Source of the DNA: Dipteris shenzhenensis
Taxonomy: Eukaryota > Polypodiophyta > Polypodiopsida > Gleicheniales
Length of the DNA stretch: 64,000 nt
Assembly (NCBI GenBank): GCA_047967505.1
Contig: CM106538.1
Reading direction: 5' to 3' (one strand)
Below are positions 45,332 through 57,614 of this stretch, piece after piece. Below the pieces are notes generated by a model. It saw nothing but the letters and a program-made list of their open reading frames with translations. It did not search any database and had not been told where the DNA came from. Within the stretch, counting starts at the first letter, position 1; each line of letters begins with the position of its first letter. The translations under genes and the position numbers were made by a program.

Positions 45332-48300
45332 AATGGAGGTATGCATTTGCATTGTACTAGTCTTCTTCCGTTATCTACCCATTGTAGAAGGCTTTCAAGC
45401 TTAACTTGGAGCTTTGTTAAGTGGAGTTGTAGGAGAAGAAAGAGTGAAGAAGTGAGAGTTTTGGATGGAAAAGTTAGGAAAGTTGTCATTTTCTATTGGA
45501 AAGTCATTTGGGATCATTTGAAGTTTGTTTTTTATGCTTTTTATTGTTTTGAGTTGATAGGAACTTAGTTTGTAAGATTGCTAAGGAGTGTATGATGTCC
45601 AAACACACAAAAAACAATAAAAAATGATGATTCTTGCTAAATTTCGAAGTGGTTTTGTGTGGTAGAACTCACCCCTCAAGAAATCTTGCATTTTGGCTTG
45701 CAAAAGTTGTTTTTCTTTCAAGTTTTTTTTAATTGAGTAGGTAGACTACGTAGTGCAGCACCCCCCTAGCATAAAAAACCCAAACGGAAACTCAAAGTCT
45801 CCAAAAAATTCACAAAAATCAATCAGTGATGTAGTGACGTAGTGTTTCACAAAAATCAATCAGTGACGTAGTGTTTCACTATCCCCATGGGTTGGCATGT
45901 TAGAGCTATCCCATTGATCGGTGCATTAGTCATATCCCATCAGTCAAACCTCATTGACCGGTGCATTAGCCGTATCCCGTTGACCTAGCTTATGATGATC
46001 ATAGTCTAACCCACCTCCTTGATTAAATGCATGTCAGAGTTAATTATCTCGCTGACCTGACAGCCATTGACTCGTGGCCATAGAGCTATCCCCATGACTA
46101 TTGCTATATTGTTATTTTGCTGATCAATGCAGTAAGCCCACCCCCACATCCGTACCGTATGTGTATCCCTCTGATCTAATTATTTTGTGGACCGGCGCGG
46201 TAAGCTCATCCCCGCACCCAACGTTGTATTGCTATCTTATTGCTCGTTGCGTTATGCCTATCCCACCGCCTGGTGCAATAACCTACCCCATGCCTGTTGC
46301 CATAATTATTCTGCTGACTGGCACGTTGATTAGTATCCTGTTAACCCCATTATCCCTCTGACCATTGTCTTAAACTTATCCCTACGTCCGTGGGGATACC
46401 ATCTGCATTTGATCCTGCCGAACACGTTGCAAGATCTATTCTGCCAATCGGTGCATTACGCCTATCCCACTCTCCAGTGCGATAACCTACCCCCATGCCT
46501 ATTTCCATAATTATTCTACCATCCAATGCGTTAGCCTATCCTGTCACCCATCTCTTTGTTGGTCTCGTCGCCCAGTGTGTTACCCTATCCCTACGCTCGT
46601 AGCCATAAAGGTATCCCTATGACCATTGGGATACCTCTGGGGTAGTCCAGAATATAAAAATTCCAGAACTCCAGTTCAGTTTGAGTGTTCCTAGTTAGAG
46701 GTCTCATACATGCACTTGAGGTTCGGGAGAATTTTGTCAAAGGATCCCGTGCCGGAAGATAGTGCTTCGAGTTACACTCAGCCCACCTTTTGCCCTAGTT
46801 GGGGATCCGAAAGCTCAATTCCTAGCTCCCACTCGGTAATAGGCCCTCGACAGGAAGATCTGTCTAGCTTCGACAAGACGGAGAGCTTGGATGAGGTAAT
46901 GCATGACCCCTCGCTTCCGAAGCCCCATTCATTAGTGTGGCTTCTCCCAACTCTCCCGGACCTTCGGTTGCATCTAGGCTAAGAGGTAGGTTCTCCAACA
47001 TGTTCAGACGTTTAGGCTGAATAGAGTCGGCAAACATGGAGAACCCCTTTGCCAGCATGTCTGTAGGAAGGGAAGGCCACAATAACATCCAGCTTCCGAA
47101 CCACAGACTGGGATGGAAACCACCTTCGCAAACCCAAGACCCTCCTCCTTTGCAAGACCTCCCCAATGGGAACACATGGATGATGAAGATCCATGGATGA
47201 GGGAATTTTGAGGGCAAGATCCCAACTGAGGGGATGTGAGAGGCTTCCAAGGAGGGGTGCCTTATGAACCCCCAACAGGCCATGTGCCGCCAACTTTCAT
47301 CAACTATGGGGCTCCACAGTTTTCACCTTATAACCATTGCATGGAACCACCGTTCCCATGCCCCATGATGAGTAAGTCAAAACATCGAGTATCTACATTT
47401 GAGCGAGCCCAGAGTTCGAGCAATGCTTGTGAGGAACTTTGTCTTAACCTATAGTAGCAATAATTTTTTACTAAAAATGGTTGAATCTACATGTAACTAT
47501 TAGATTTTTTTAAACTTATTTTTACAAAGATAAAACTTACTATTGGATAACTCATAAATCCATGCAAGTCAGCAATCATTCAATGAATACCAAAGGGAAA
47601 ATTCTTGGCAACACACAAAGAGAAAACCTATAATTCAATAAATAATAAATCCATACAAGCTAGCAATCATTCAATGGATGCAAAAGGGGAAATGTTGCAA
47701 TGTCTACACCTTGAGGCGATCACTCAAAATTATGTAAGGTAGCACATGAGTTGAAGGGGTTTCTTTATTTTGTGGAGTTACATACAAGCAACAATAGTCC
47801 CACCCATGATATAGAAACTCCTCCTAGCAAAACCCATCATAAATAGCTATTTGTAGGATTTTTATGCTACCCATATGATTTGATTCATTTTGTGGACTAT
47901 GGAACTAATAAATTATTGATCACCTTATGATCATGATGCTAACTAAATATAAATCACCTTCATATGTACATGATCATGTATACACCTTTGGGATGGAGAA
48001 AGGAAACCAAGGACCCAAACTCTATATGAGAAAAAGCCATGGCCATAAGAAAAAATAGAGTTTGATAAGGTCTAGCTCTAATGAAACAAAGATAAGTACA
48101 AAATATCTAAATCTCTAGAATTTTGACACTTTAGCATGATAAATGGATTCATTCATATCTTTCCGATTATTGTGACTACAAACATGACCATATTTGGAGT
48201 CTAATTGACCAAGTTATGGCCCAAATAAAATTGGCAGGAGGAGCTTGGCCGTGATATCACAACCTCCTTGGAGGCTCCTCCTCCAATTATTTTTTTCCTT

Positions 48301-48584
48301 GAAAATGGAAATTGCACAATAAAAGCGCATACTTTGACCCCTTTCTTCCACCCTCCTTCTTCCTTGACCCTTGCAAAAACATAGCCAAAGCTTTTTGGAA
48401 ATTGTTGTTTGTACATAAGACAATTGATTACTCACAATATCATGGGTAGGACAACAACCGTAAAAGTGGGCAATGCATGATACTTTTTGAACATAAATCA
48501 TCACACTAGAATGTCAAAATTTATGAAAGTCTTCACTCAAACCCCCACCTCGCTTGAACGCGGTCGCTCGAAGACCCACCTCCT
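45332..48584. other. Long leader region of the Gypsy element
   Basis: This stretch of 3.2 kb has no recognised domain. From about 45880 to 46640 phrases such as CCATTGATCGGTGCATTAG and CTATCCC recur irregularly, a degenerate minisatellite. Open pieces at 46101-46361 and 46710-46982 are not recognised. Long leaders are common in large Gypsy elements. Confidence 0.5.
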
Positions 48585-50345
48585 TTGAGAGTACATCCGT
48601 TTCTATCCGTACCTGTTGCATCGATGAATGCAAGCCTTGGCACATCTGCTCTAATGCCGATACCGAAAACTATGTGGGTACCACCACTAGGGCCAGGCTT
48701 AAGGCCAACCCTGCATCCCGTCAGGCCCACAGCAACACCGCCCCCACCAACGGCTCACACAGTGTTAACTGATGAGGCAATGCACATCTTGGTGGATGCC
48801 CTAGGAAGGGGGGCCACACCACCTCCACCCGCCCCAATTTTTCTCGTAGGGGTTGCGAATCCCTCGAGGAGCTGACCCATAGCTATCTCCAAGTTAATGA
48901 CCAAATTCTTTGGAGAAGGAGACCTAGACTCCCACATGGAGTGATTTGAGCAAATTTGTGAAGCTTTTGGTGCTCTCGGGGACCTAGAAATGGCCAATGT
49001 GTTGGTCTCAGCTTGGATGGCAAAGCAGGCCAATGGTATAGGGCTCTCACCCCAGAAGAGAAAGTCAAGTGGGAGATATTGAGAAAGGCCTTCATTGTGG
49101 GGTTCACCCCCAGCGGCCATAAATGGAGCCCAATTAACCAATTGCATGAGGTAAAGTTGAACAACAAGGAATCTCTTAGGGATTACATTGCCAGGATCAA
49201 GCACCTCAATGCTTGCTGTGAACCATACGAGCGGATGAGCGACCAATGATTGTTACCCCACTTCCTCATTAGATTGGCAGACCCGAAGTTGCATGACCAC
49301 CTAATGGTGATGAATCCTACCTCCTTCGAACTATGCAGCAAGGTGGCCATCCATATAAGTGACAACATGATGGACAAGTTGAATGTGGATAAAACCTTGA
49401 ATCCCTCAGAAATAGCTCCATCAATTAGGTCTTCGAGTGTAGAAACGATCAAGAAGGAGACCAACGAGGCCAAGGGCTTGGATATGAGTGAGCTGGCCTC
49501 CAATCTGCTGAATCAGCTAGGCCAGTAGTGGAGGGTAGGCACCAAGAAAGACGTCGTCTAGCGTGGGGTATGCAATGGCAACATCCATCTAATGAGTGTC
49601 TACGCGGGCTTTCTATTGCACACACTGCCATAGTGAGACCCCCATTAGCCCTAACAGCTCCGCCTAGCCCTCTGAACATACAAGGTGGTCCTTTGGCTAG
49701 TTCTAGCCAGTATATTGCTCAGCCAGCTCCGTTACCAACACCCATATTACGCTCACAGCCTCCACTACCGTGTATAGCTCCGATCAATCAAGTGTTGGCA
49801 GAGGAAGTGCCCAATGACTAGGAGGAGACAGATCCAGATCACGGACCTCACGACTACTACCCCTACGAGGAAGGAAGTGGCACCCTAAGCCACTACCTCT
49901 TGCCAGAGGATCAGCAGGTCCCTGTGTTCTAGAGGATCAGCAGGTCCTTGTGTTCCAGACCACCGCTCCCATGAACTCAAGGGTAAGAGACCTCAACTCA
50001 GTTGCCCGAAGGCCCCCCGTTCCAATGTTACACCTGCTAGGGCCCCCATAGAGAAAGTGAATGCCCCTATCGAGGTACTTCGAACCCTCCAGTGTCCTGA
50101 TTCAAGTGCCAGGGGCCACATTTTGTTTAGAATTGTCCCTATAGGGATTATACCCATGCCGCTCCACCCACGACCAACCCCACACCCTTGTGTGTGGGGT
50201 GTGGGATCGAGCATCTGTTCAAGGACTGTCCCATGAGAAGACCAACAACCTCGATCACCCCACCAAAGAGCACCAACCTTAACCTGCTTAGCATTGAACA
50301 AGGCCATGTGGCCGCCGCAATGCCCCTAAAAGTCATCACAAGGAT
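48585..50345 (+). pseudogene. Gypsy gag
   Basis: Pieces in two frames include MTKFFGEGDLDSHME (about 48895), GKAGQWYRALTPEEKVKWEI with LRKAFIVGF (about 49020-49110), VKLNNKESLRDYIARIKHLN and MSDQ-stop-LLPHFLIRLADPKLHDHL. This is the Retrotrans_gag pattern. Two zinc knuckles follow, one damaged (KCQGPHFV-stop-NCP, near 50110) and CVGCGIEHLFKDCP (near 50192-50233). Confidence 0.8.
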
Positions 50346-50687
50346 GAAAGCCTAGGCATTAGGAAAGGCAATGAGGAAATTGGCAAGGAAGGATAAAGGG
50401 TCCCTACCGCTAGGCCCTGAGATCCCTCAACATCCCCTGACTCGGTCCAAGAAGGCCATAAGGGTAGGTGATGGGTCTGACCAGGTGCTTATCCAAGATG
50501 GTTTCGATGAGGAGACAACCACTCTCGCCACCTCCTCTGCTTCCGAACGTGCTTCCACCTAGGGTGACCTTGAGGTACCTTCGAGTCCAGAGGTAAATAA
50601 GCTAGTGCAAGCCCAAGGACTAGCACCCTCGCTCTCCTATAAGGATACCTATCCTGACCCACTCCTAGAAAAAAACTTGGTACAGGA

Positions 50688-51660
50688 TTGCCAAGAGAAG
50701 TTTGGGCATCGACTCAAAGCAAGCAGAGGTCAGATACTATCCATCCAGCCCACCTAATGGGCCGACGAGGGGCGAAATCGTTCAAGGTGTCAAAAAAGGT
50801 GGAGGAAGCAGAACATTTCAACTTCGATCAGTCAGAAGCTCCGAATCTGATGCAGAAAATGTTCCAAGAAGACTGGTTATCCATGGAAGGAGAGTTGTCA
50901 TCACAAGAACCCTGCAATAGTGTCGGGTTGGCTTCCTTCCTATTGACAGAGGTAAAAATGCTGATCACCTCCTTGCTAAGAGGAAATCCAATCCTATGGC
51001 GCGATCTATCCAATTGGATGAACAGACTGCTCTTGTCCCCAGGCCCTGCCAGCCCTAAGCCCAATCAATCATCACTGGAAAAGGGGCAGAACCTACCCAA
51101 GGTTCCCATCAACAAGCTAGGCCAATACTTTGAGGGTGATGACACGAACGCCGCTATCCCCATAATCTATCAACACCAAAAGGTTGATGCCATCCTAGAT
51201 GGGGGAGCGGGAGTGAGTGTCTATACCAAGGAATGCTAGGTAAAGTGGGGATAGCCCACACTCGAGCAAACCCATCTAGTAGTAAAGTTGGTTGATGCAG
51301 AACTATAGAGCCTTTGGGAGTGCTTACTGGCATAGACATTAAGGTATTTGAAATCACATATCTTGTTAGGTTCGTAGTCATGGACTTCACTCGGCAGCAG
51401 GGATATGAAGCTATCCTAGGTAGGCCCTTACTACGAATGTTCGAGTGGCTCATACACGATTGGCGTACTAATAACATCTACTTGTAGCATGAGAAACAAA
51501 TAATGTGAGTGGACTTGCACACCTACAAGGCCCACCCAATGTCAGGACACCTTTTCACCACCACAGAATCTGACACCACTGCTCGAACCACATCCGTGAA
51601 GCTATTCCAACCCTGTGACAAAAGGACCACTCCTTTTGCTGAAATAAAGGGGGAGGCTTA
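50688..51660 (+). pseudogene. Gypsy protease region
   Basis: The open piece to 51239 ends with a retropepsin block, VDAILDGGAGVSVYTKEC, with the usual D-G-G-(S/A)-G. After a frameshift the second half follows: VFEITYLVRFVVMDF and YEAILGRPLLRMFEWLIHDW. The active-site Asp is kept, but the frame is broken. Confidence 0.75.
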
Positions 51661-51949
51661 AAAAAAGGAGGACCTACGACAGGTACCAACCCATTACAAG
51701 GCCTACACGATTGAGGATCACAAGACCTTATACCAATAGGTCAAGAGATCTCGGGAAGATGGGTGCTCCCAAGGGTACGATGGGCCAGCCTCGGTCAAGG
51801 AGGTAAACAGCCCAGGAAGGGTAGGACCCCAAACCTGTATTCATTGCCGATGATCTCACCCCCAACAAGGAGAACACTTTAATAGCTCTCCTACGAGAGT
51901 ACAAAGATTGCATGGCCTGGAAGTCAACCGACATGAAAGGGGTGCCTCC

Positions 51950-52912
51950 CGAAGTAGTGTAGCACACACGATCCCCATGCTAGATAAGGCCAGTTCATCA
52001 ACGCCCCTACCCTATGAATCCCAAATACGCACTCATAGTGAGGGAGGAAATCCAGAAACTCATAGATGCAGGATTCATCTATGAGATTGAGCATACGGAT
52101 TGGGTATCACCCATCATGATAGTCCTAAAGAAAAATGGAAAAATTAGAGTATGAGTGCATTTGAAAAAGGTTAACGTTGCCACTAGACGTGACCACTACC
52201 CTAGGCCTTCCCTTAAGATGATGATTCTCGGGAATCGAAGAAGGACTGAGCATTACATTCCTATCATTGTATTTTGTAACTTTAATTGTTGTTGGCATTA
52301 ATATTTTCATTCACTATTATGTTCAAAAGCATGCGAATTCATGGAACATGTTTTGGAAAGGGTAGCTAGAAAGAAAGCCTATAGCTTCCTAGATGGGTTT
52401 TCAGGTTACAACCAAGTTTTTATCGCCCTGCAAGACCAACATAAAACGGCCTTTGCGACAATGACTGAGTGGGGTGTGTATGTGGCTAGGGTGATGATAT
52501 TCAGATTAACCAATGCCCCTGCCACCTTCCAATGGATGATGATCACGGTATTCAAAGAATATCTGAGAGACTTTGTGGAAGTCTTCTTGGATGACATTTG
52601 TGTGAACTCGACGTGGGATGACCACCTGAAATACCTTAGGCTCGTCCTCTAGAAGTGCTGCTTATACCACATATCCCTGAACCCTCTTAAGTGTCACTCT
52701 TGGCCACATCGTATCCCGGAATGGAATCTTTATGGACCATAATAAAATCAAACTCATCTTGGAGTTACCACCCCCCACCAACACCTAGGGACTCCAATGA
52801 TTTACTGGCCACATGGGCTATTACAGGAGGTTTATGTTGTTCTATGCGAACATAGCCCGTCTATTATACAAATTGCTAGTATCCTTTGAGACCAGGTGAC
52901 GAAACGGTCACC
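51950..52912 (+). pseudogene. Gypsy reverse transcriptase, RNase H truncated
   Basis: Motifs in order are RPYPMNPKYALIVREEIQKL, DWVSPIMIVLKKNGKIRV, KKAYSFLDGFSGYNQVFIAL, FRLTNAPATFQWMM and VEVFLDDICV (FLDD catalytic site near 52590). They are followed by shifted pieces equivalent to LNPLKCH, GHIVSRNGIFMD and GHMGYYRRFMLFYANIARLL. About 117 AT-rich bases at about 52225-52341 interrupt the RT. The frame then leaves recognisable RNase H at about 52910, and no integrase follows. Confidence 0.82.
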
Positions 52913-53106
52913 ATTGGCCTCCACCTAGGAGTCAAAGCCACACCAGTAACTCCCGGTGTGCCCTATGTCTTGATCTCAGTGAGATAGCCCAAGAGACCAC
53001 ATCCTTTGTCACCGGCACCTCCTCTTGTCCATGGGCGGGCCTAGAAGAGGCGTTATAATTTTGCAGTGCACCCCAATATCGGGCACCTCGTGGCTATAGC
53101 CACATG

Positions 53107-55412
53107 TCAGCCAAGAAGCTCTCTCATGCAGACCTGATGGAACAAAACCTATTCGAAGCCATGGCACAACTTCCATAGTTTGCACAAACAATTCTGCAAA
53201 GGAGGCAAGAACAAGCCTCACAGCTCTCAGTAAATCTCCTCCAAGCACATCTCTCCACACACGACAACCACACAATCATGGTTGCCGCCCAAGCTACACG
53301 GCAAGCAGCTGTAGGTAGAGCAGAGGAGTACCACGCAAAAGCTGAAGAGCTCAGGCTAGCACTTACAAGGCTCAAGGACGAGCTTGCCACAAGTGAATCC
53401 CTGGTCCAAACTCTCATGGACCAAGCCAACAAGGTGGAGTCTGGCCTTCGAACAACATTAGAGCAAAAGGTGCAGGCAAAGGCACAGCATGCTAGGACAC
53501 AGGAGAACTAGGAGCACCAGATTTAATCACTACAGGATCTCCTGGCACAAGAACAGGCACTAACAGTGTCCCTTCAAGAAGAGAACGAACGACAACGTGC
53601 CCCCGATCAATCAGAAGACTCGGGCTTGGAAGATCGAGAGCAACAGGAGTTTAGGATGTACAGTAAGGTCTCCGCACAGCTCGCCACTTACACACTCGCA
53701 CCACACACCATCCCCCAAACACTACAAATGCACTTCGACGCACTCCGCGCACAAAACATCATCTTCCACCTAGACCTCACAGCTCCACTCCCTCCTAACG
53801 CCCTCCAAACAATCCTCCACCGTAACTCCGACCATTGCTGCCGCCCCATCCTAGCCGTGTCATATTTTTCTTTAGATCTCCAACCCACTTGTCTCTCTCT
53901 CCTCCGCCCCTCAGACCTCCACACTCTAGCCGCCCATCCTATCGTTCTGAATTTCCAAGCCTCATGCCACATCATCACGGAGTCCACTAATTCTCTAATG
54001 GACGATGAAGTGATGCAAATCACAAAGCCCGAGGAACTTAGCCCATGGGTCTACACCGGCGAAAATCTACAAGCAGACATTGATTGGATGCAAACCTACG
54101 GTCGAGCCTCCGCAATCCAATCTCAAGGGCATCTTGTGGCATTCCAGTCCACTAGTTACAACCCCCTCGGCATAATAATCCTCTTTAACCGGGTGCTACA
54201 AGCTCTCCAAGACTCATCGAGTCCTTGGTGAGCAGCAATTTTGAAACAATACCTGTAGCATACCCCGAGGAATTCGCTGAGGAAGAAGGCCAAGAAGCCA
54301 TTGCCATACTTAATTCTACCGCCCCACCTGCCGAAATTCCACCACCACCTCCTCTAGATCCCGCCCAACCCAACCAGCAAGCCACCCAACCTCCCCTCCC
54401 TCGGACAACACTGTCCGAGTATTCTTCCAACGCCTCTAACATCAGCACCGCACAGCACGGGACATCCCCGTCCATCTCCTCTACAACTTCGGTCGACCTT
54501 CCTGACGAGGCCTTCAACATGTTGCTCAAAGCAACCAATTTGGTCCAGGCAGCCAAAGAGACAATGCCAATAGGCACAGCAGAGCCGGAACCCATGCCCA
54601 TTGCAGATGATGAGGCTCCGCTTGCTTTCTCCCTGCCAAAAAATGTCCAGTGGCGCCCCAACTTGCATTCATTTCAAGAGTTGCCGGATAGTGCGCTTAT
54701 GCACCATTGGAAGCACCAAGTCGAGGGCTCCCACCTCCATCTATACGAAATCTTAGAGGTGCGCCCCCTCACACAATTCATCACCCAGTCCTTTGATGAC
54801 TGGCGACGCGTGCATCCAAAGTGCACAAGAGGAGGATACAACCTCGCTCTCGATGCTCCAGTCCCAACGACGATGCAGATGCTGATCTACAGCTACACTG
54901 GCGTCTTCCCTTCTTAAAGCTGGAGAAGTTTTGGTGCTACTACCGCAGTGCCCACGTCGATCGCCGAATTCACCCCCTGTATATGCCAATGGAACGGCGA
55001 TGGACTTCGGCAGAATTTAGAGAGCTCCAGTAAAAGGATCCCAATATGTTAACTTTGCAAAGTACAACTTCCCCAACGAGATGACTCAGAGGGATTTTGC
55101 TTCCGCCTCCAGTCATTTAACGACACGTACGACTCGGTACTCGTTCCCGTTGTAGCAGCAACGGTCCACTTCAACCGCCTCCTCCTCTTACTCCTTTGCG
55201 ATCTCCCCGCCCACAGTTGCCCCATCGACGATCGCCTGCACAATCTGACACAACTTGTCTTCAATCCCGACATCGGTCCTACGCAATTTCAGGACCTCTG
55301 CCTCTACCTCCGCGTCCGCAATCTCCACGGACACCACATCCGCATGTACGAGGATATGCATGCCACCCAGTTTTGGAAGTATTGCTCGTACCTCACTCGG
55401 CTCACTCCATGA
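53107..55412 (+). pseudogene. Additional 3' ORF of the Gypsy element (coiled-coil start)
   Basis: Starting at the ATG 53107 (MSAKKLSHADLMEQNLF), one frame runs to 54231 with three in-frame stops (53179, 53509, 53524), each one base change from CAG or CAA. A shift near 54225 continues to 54917, and another leads into a frame ending with TGA at 55412. The first 170 residues are Gln/Glu/Ala-rich and coiled-coil-like; a Pro/Ser-rich linker follows (about 54290-54500), then a C-terminal domain with FNDTYDSVLVPVV and LRVRNLHGHHIRMYEDM. I do not recognise the protein. It occupies the place of RNase H/integrase and lies directly before the polypurine tract. Confidence 0.6.
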
Positions 55413-55495
55413 TAGCTGGACCGCTATAAAGTCCTACAGACAATCCTCACAACACACCTCCTCCAGCGCGGCTGACTCGAGGGCGGATCAGCAAC

Positions 55496-55508
55496 AGGAA
55501 GGGGGGCA
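55496..55508 (+). other. Polypurine tract of the Gypsy element
   Basis: AGGAAGGGGGGCA directly precedes the 3' LTR start TGTTAACATCC. Confidence 0.8.
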
Positions 55509-56416
55509 TGTTAACATCCATAGAGTACAGTCGTCGAATGTAGGGTAATCCGTGATTGGAGGTGATTAGGCTTCATGATTTACTTCAACGGTTACAGCCA
55601 TGGAAGGAGTATAGTACAAGCTCAGTGAGTTTGAGCCCCAAATACCCCAAGGCCAAAGATTGCAGGCAACATGCACAGATTGTATGTTCCAACTGCAAAC
55701 TGTGGTTAAGTGTCTCGCTGGAGTTAAGCCTCACCACTCCAGGTTTCGAGCCTCATGCATGGGGTTTGAACCACAAATGGCTTAAGGCTTAAGGGCGCTC
55801 AGGGAGTTTGAGCCTCAAATAGCCTAAGCCTTGGAGGCGCGAGCCTAACACAAGCGCTATTTGGGAGCCCGTTAGGAACACCCTCTAATGCCAGGTTTGT
55901 CCCAAGCGCTCTTATATGGTTGACACAAGCGCTATTTCCACTAGTAGGGAGAGATGGAAGAATAGTAATATGCCTTGGCACCCCATGGGCCCAAGAGCCT
56001 TTTATTTGTAAAGAGAGGGAGAGTGCTAAAAGGAAAAGGGTTGGCCGCCCTCCCTTCAAAAGATGACATGTATAAAAGACCAAAGGGTTGACTTTGGTCT
56101 TCATTGTTGTTTGCACAAGTTTGAATACAAGCTCCCTCTTCTCTTCCAAGAGTGTTTTGCTTGTTCTCTTGTTTCCATTGTAGTGCCCTTGTGCTTGCTA
56201 CTCCATCCCCCTTCACTCTCCTCCTCCCTTCTCCCCTCTCCCCCTTTCCTCTTTCTCTCGTGGAAACACATTGCAACAATCTGGAGGCCGCTTGAGTGAC
56301 ACATGCGGATGGCTCGTGCCTTGCATTGCTCTCACAAGGAGTAGCTTGGAGTGGAGGCTCCATCAGCATCTCTTCAACATCCCCACGACACGTGAGTCAC
56401 CGTCAAGACCTACACA
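55509..56416 (+). repeat. 3' LTR of the Gypsy element
   Basis: It runs TGTTAACATCC...CCTACACA and aligns with 44396-45310. It has a TATA-like TATAAAAGA near 56071 and a shorter C/T tract than the 5' copy. The duplication ATGTC follows at 56417-56421. Confidence 0.9.
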
Positions 56417-56421
56417 ATGTC

Positions 56422-57485
56422 CAAGGACATTCTTTCAATATATCACAAGTACTCGCTTTTCAAACGCAAGATCAAGACTAAACACCCTGACTTCCGGACG
56501 TAGGAGCAAAAGTCGAAGCTCACAATGGAAGCCACAACCTAACAAAGCTCATGGCATCCTGTGGGATATTTTCTTTCCGATAAGGCATGAAAAGCCACTT
56601 GGACCATTTGGAAACTTGCCTACTTTGACGACCTTCTAGGATCTACAACCATAGTTGCTAAATTGAGCTTGCATGTCGAACCTCATGGTCACAATACAGT
56701 TTCGATACTCAGATTGGCCAATAGAAGAACGACAATTGAAAACTCCTATACGCATACCATCAAACGTCGAGCACCATCATGAAGGATCGATCCACATCAC
56801 TTCCAAGAGTTAAAGATCTTTCTTGAACTAGCTACACCACAACCAACCACACAAGCCTGCCTTGTAATGATGCATAGGCAAGCCACCCCCATCAGAGCCA
56901 AGCCTTAGAGTCGCCGAACAAGGCACAAGAGGACAAGCCTTAGAGTCGCCGAACAACGGGGGAAAGGGTGGCCCTAAACTTCAGGGCAACTTAAGTACCT
57001 AAACTAACAGTTAAGCAGTAGCCCCAAACACCCCAATTGACCTACCACACTAACATGGTCAACATGACCAATTTCAAACGACAAACACGAAGGCCCAAAT
57101 TGGCCAAACATTACCTAAACTAACAGTTAAGCAGTAGCCCCAAACACCCCAACTGACAACTAACCTACCACACTAACACGGTCAACATGACCAATTTCAA
57201 ACGACAAACACGAAGGCCCAAATCGGCCAAAAATTACCCATACCTTCGAGTAGTTGGCCAAAAATTTGCTAACGGGCATCCATGGTCAATGGGGCTATGC
57301 AACAACCACTTTGGGCCTAGACCAACCGATTTGAAATGACAACACGAAGGCCCAAATTGGCCAAAAATTACGCCGGAGTTACCGGTAAGAGATGAGGCCG
57401 TTAAGAGATTGTGGCATTCAGGCTGATGTGGCGCTGAGCTGCGAAACGATCCTACGTGGACCTAAGAGAGGTTCTAAGGGGCGGG
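56422..57485. other. Spacer upstream of MCM4, with a 117-bp tandem repeat
   Basis: A unit of about 117 bp (CCTAAACTAACAGTTAAGCA ... CACGAAGGCCCAAATTGGCC) occurs at about 56996 and 57112, with a third partial copy to about 57375. No gene is seen in 56422-56990. Confidence 0.65.
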
Positions 57486-57511
57486 TTTTCCCGCGAGAAT
57501 CATTTTCCCGC
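57486..57511 (+). promoter_or_regulatory. Two E2F-type sites in the MCM4 promoter
   Basis: TTTTCCCGC occurs at 57486-57494 and 57503-57511, 104-129 bases upstream of the MCM4 start codon. The first is part of the palindrome GCGGGTTTTCCCGC. TTTSSCGC is the binding consensus of plant E2F/DP factors, and MCM genes are established E2F targets switched on at the G1/S transition. Confidence 0.75.
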
Positions 57512-57614
57512 CAAAAACAGAAGCAAGGTCGTCTTCCTCTTCTCAGATCAACGCATTTGTCTCATCGCCATAGCCAAACCTTCATCGCCATAGTCAACCT
57601 TGATCGCCATAGCC

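Larger units (their letters stand above)
44396..56416 (+). mobile_element. 12-kb Ty3/Gypsy element with extra 3' ORF
   Basis: LTRs of 915 and 908 bp flank the element. A perfect 5-bp duplication ATGTC lies at 44391-44395 and 56417-56421. Internal order is primer site, long leader, gag, protease, RT, a truncated region where RNase H and integrase should be, a long additional ORF and the polypurine tract. The primer site is of the tRNA-Asp type used by Athila/Tat-like Gypsy elements. Coding parts contain stops and shifts. Without integrase it could only have moved with help from other copies, or it lost the genes after insertion. Confidence 0.92.

Noticed and set aside
45047-45352. Open frames across the LTR polypyrimidine tract
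   Set aside because: They arise from the C/T-rich LTR sequence and are present in both LTR copies without a shared start or conserved protein.
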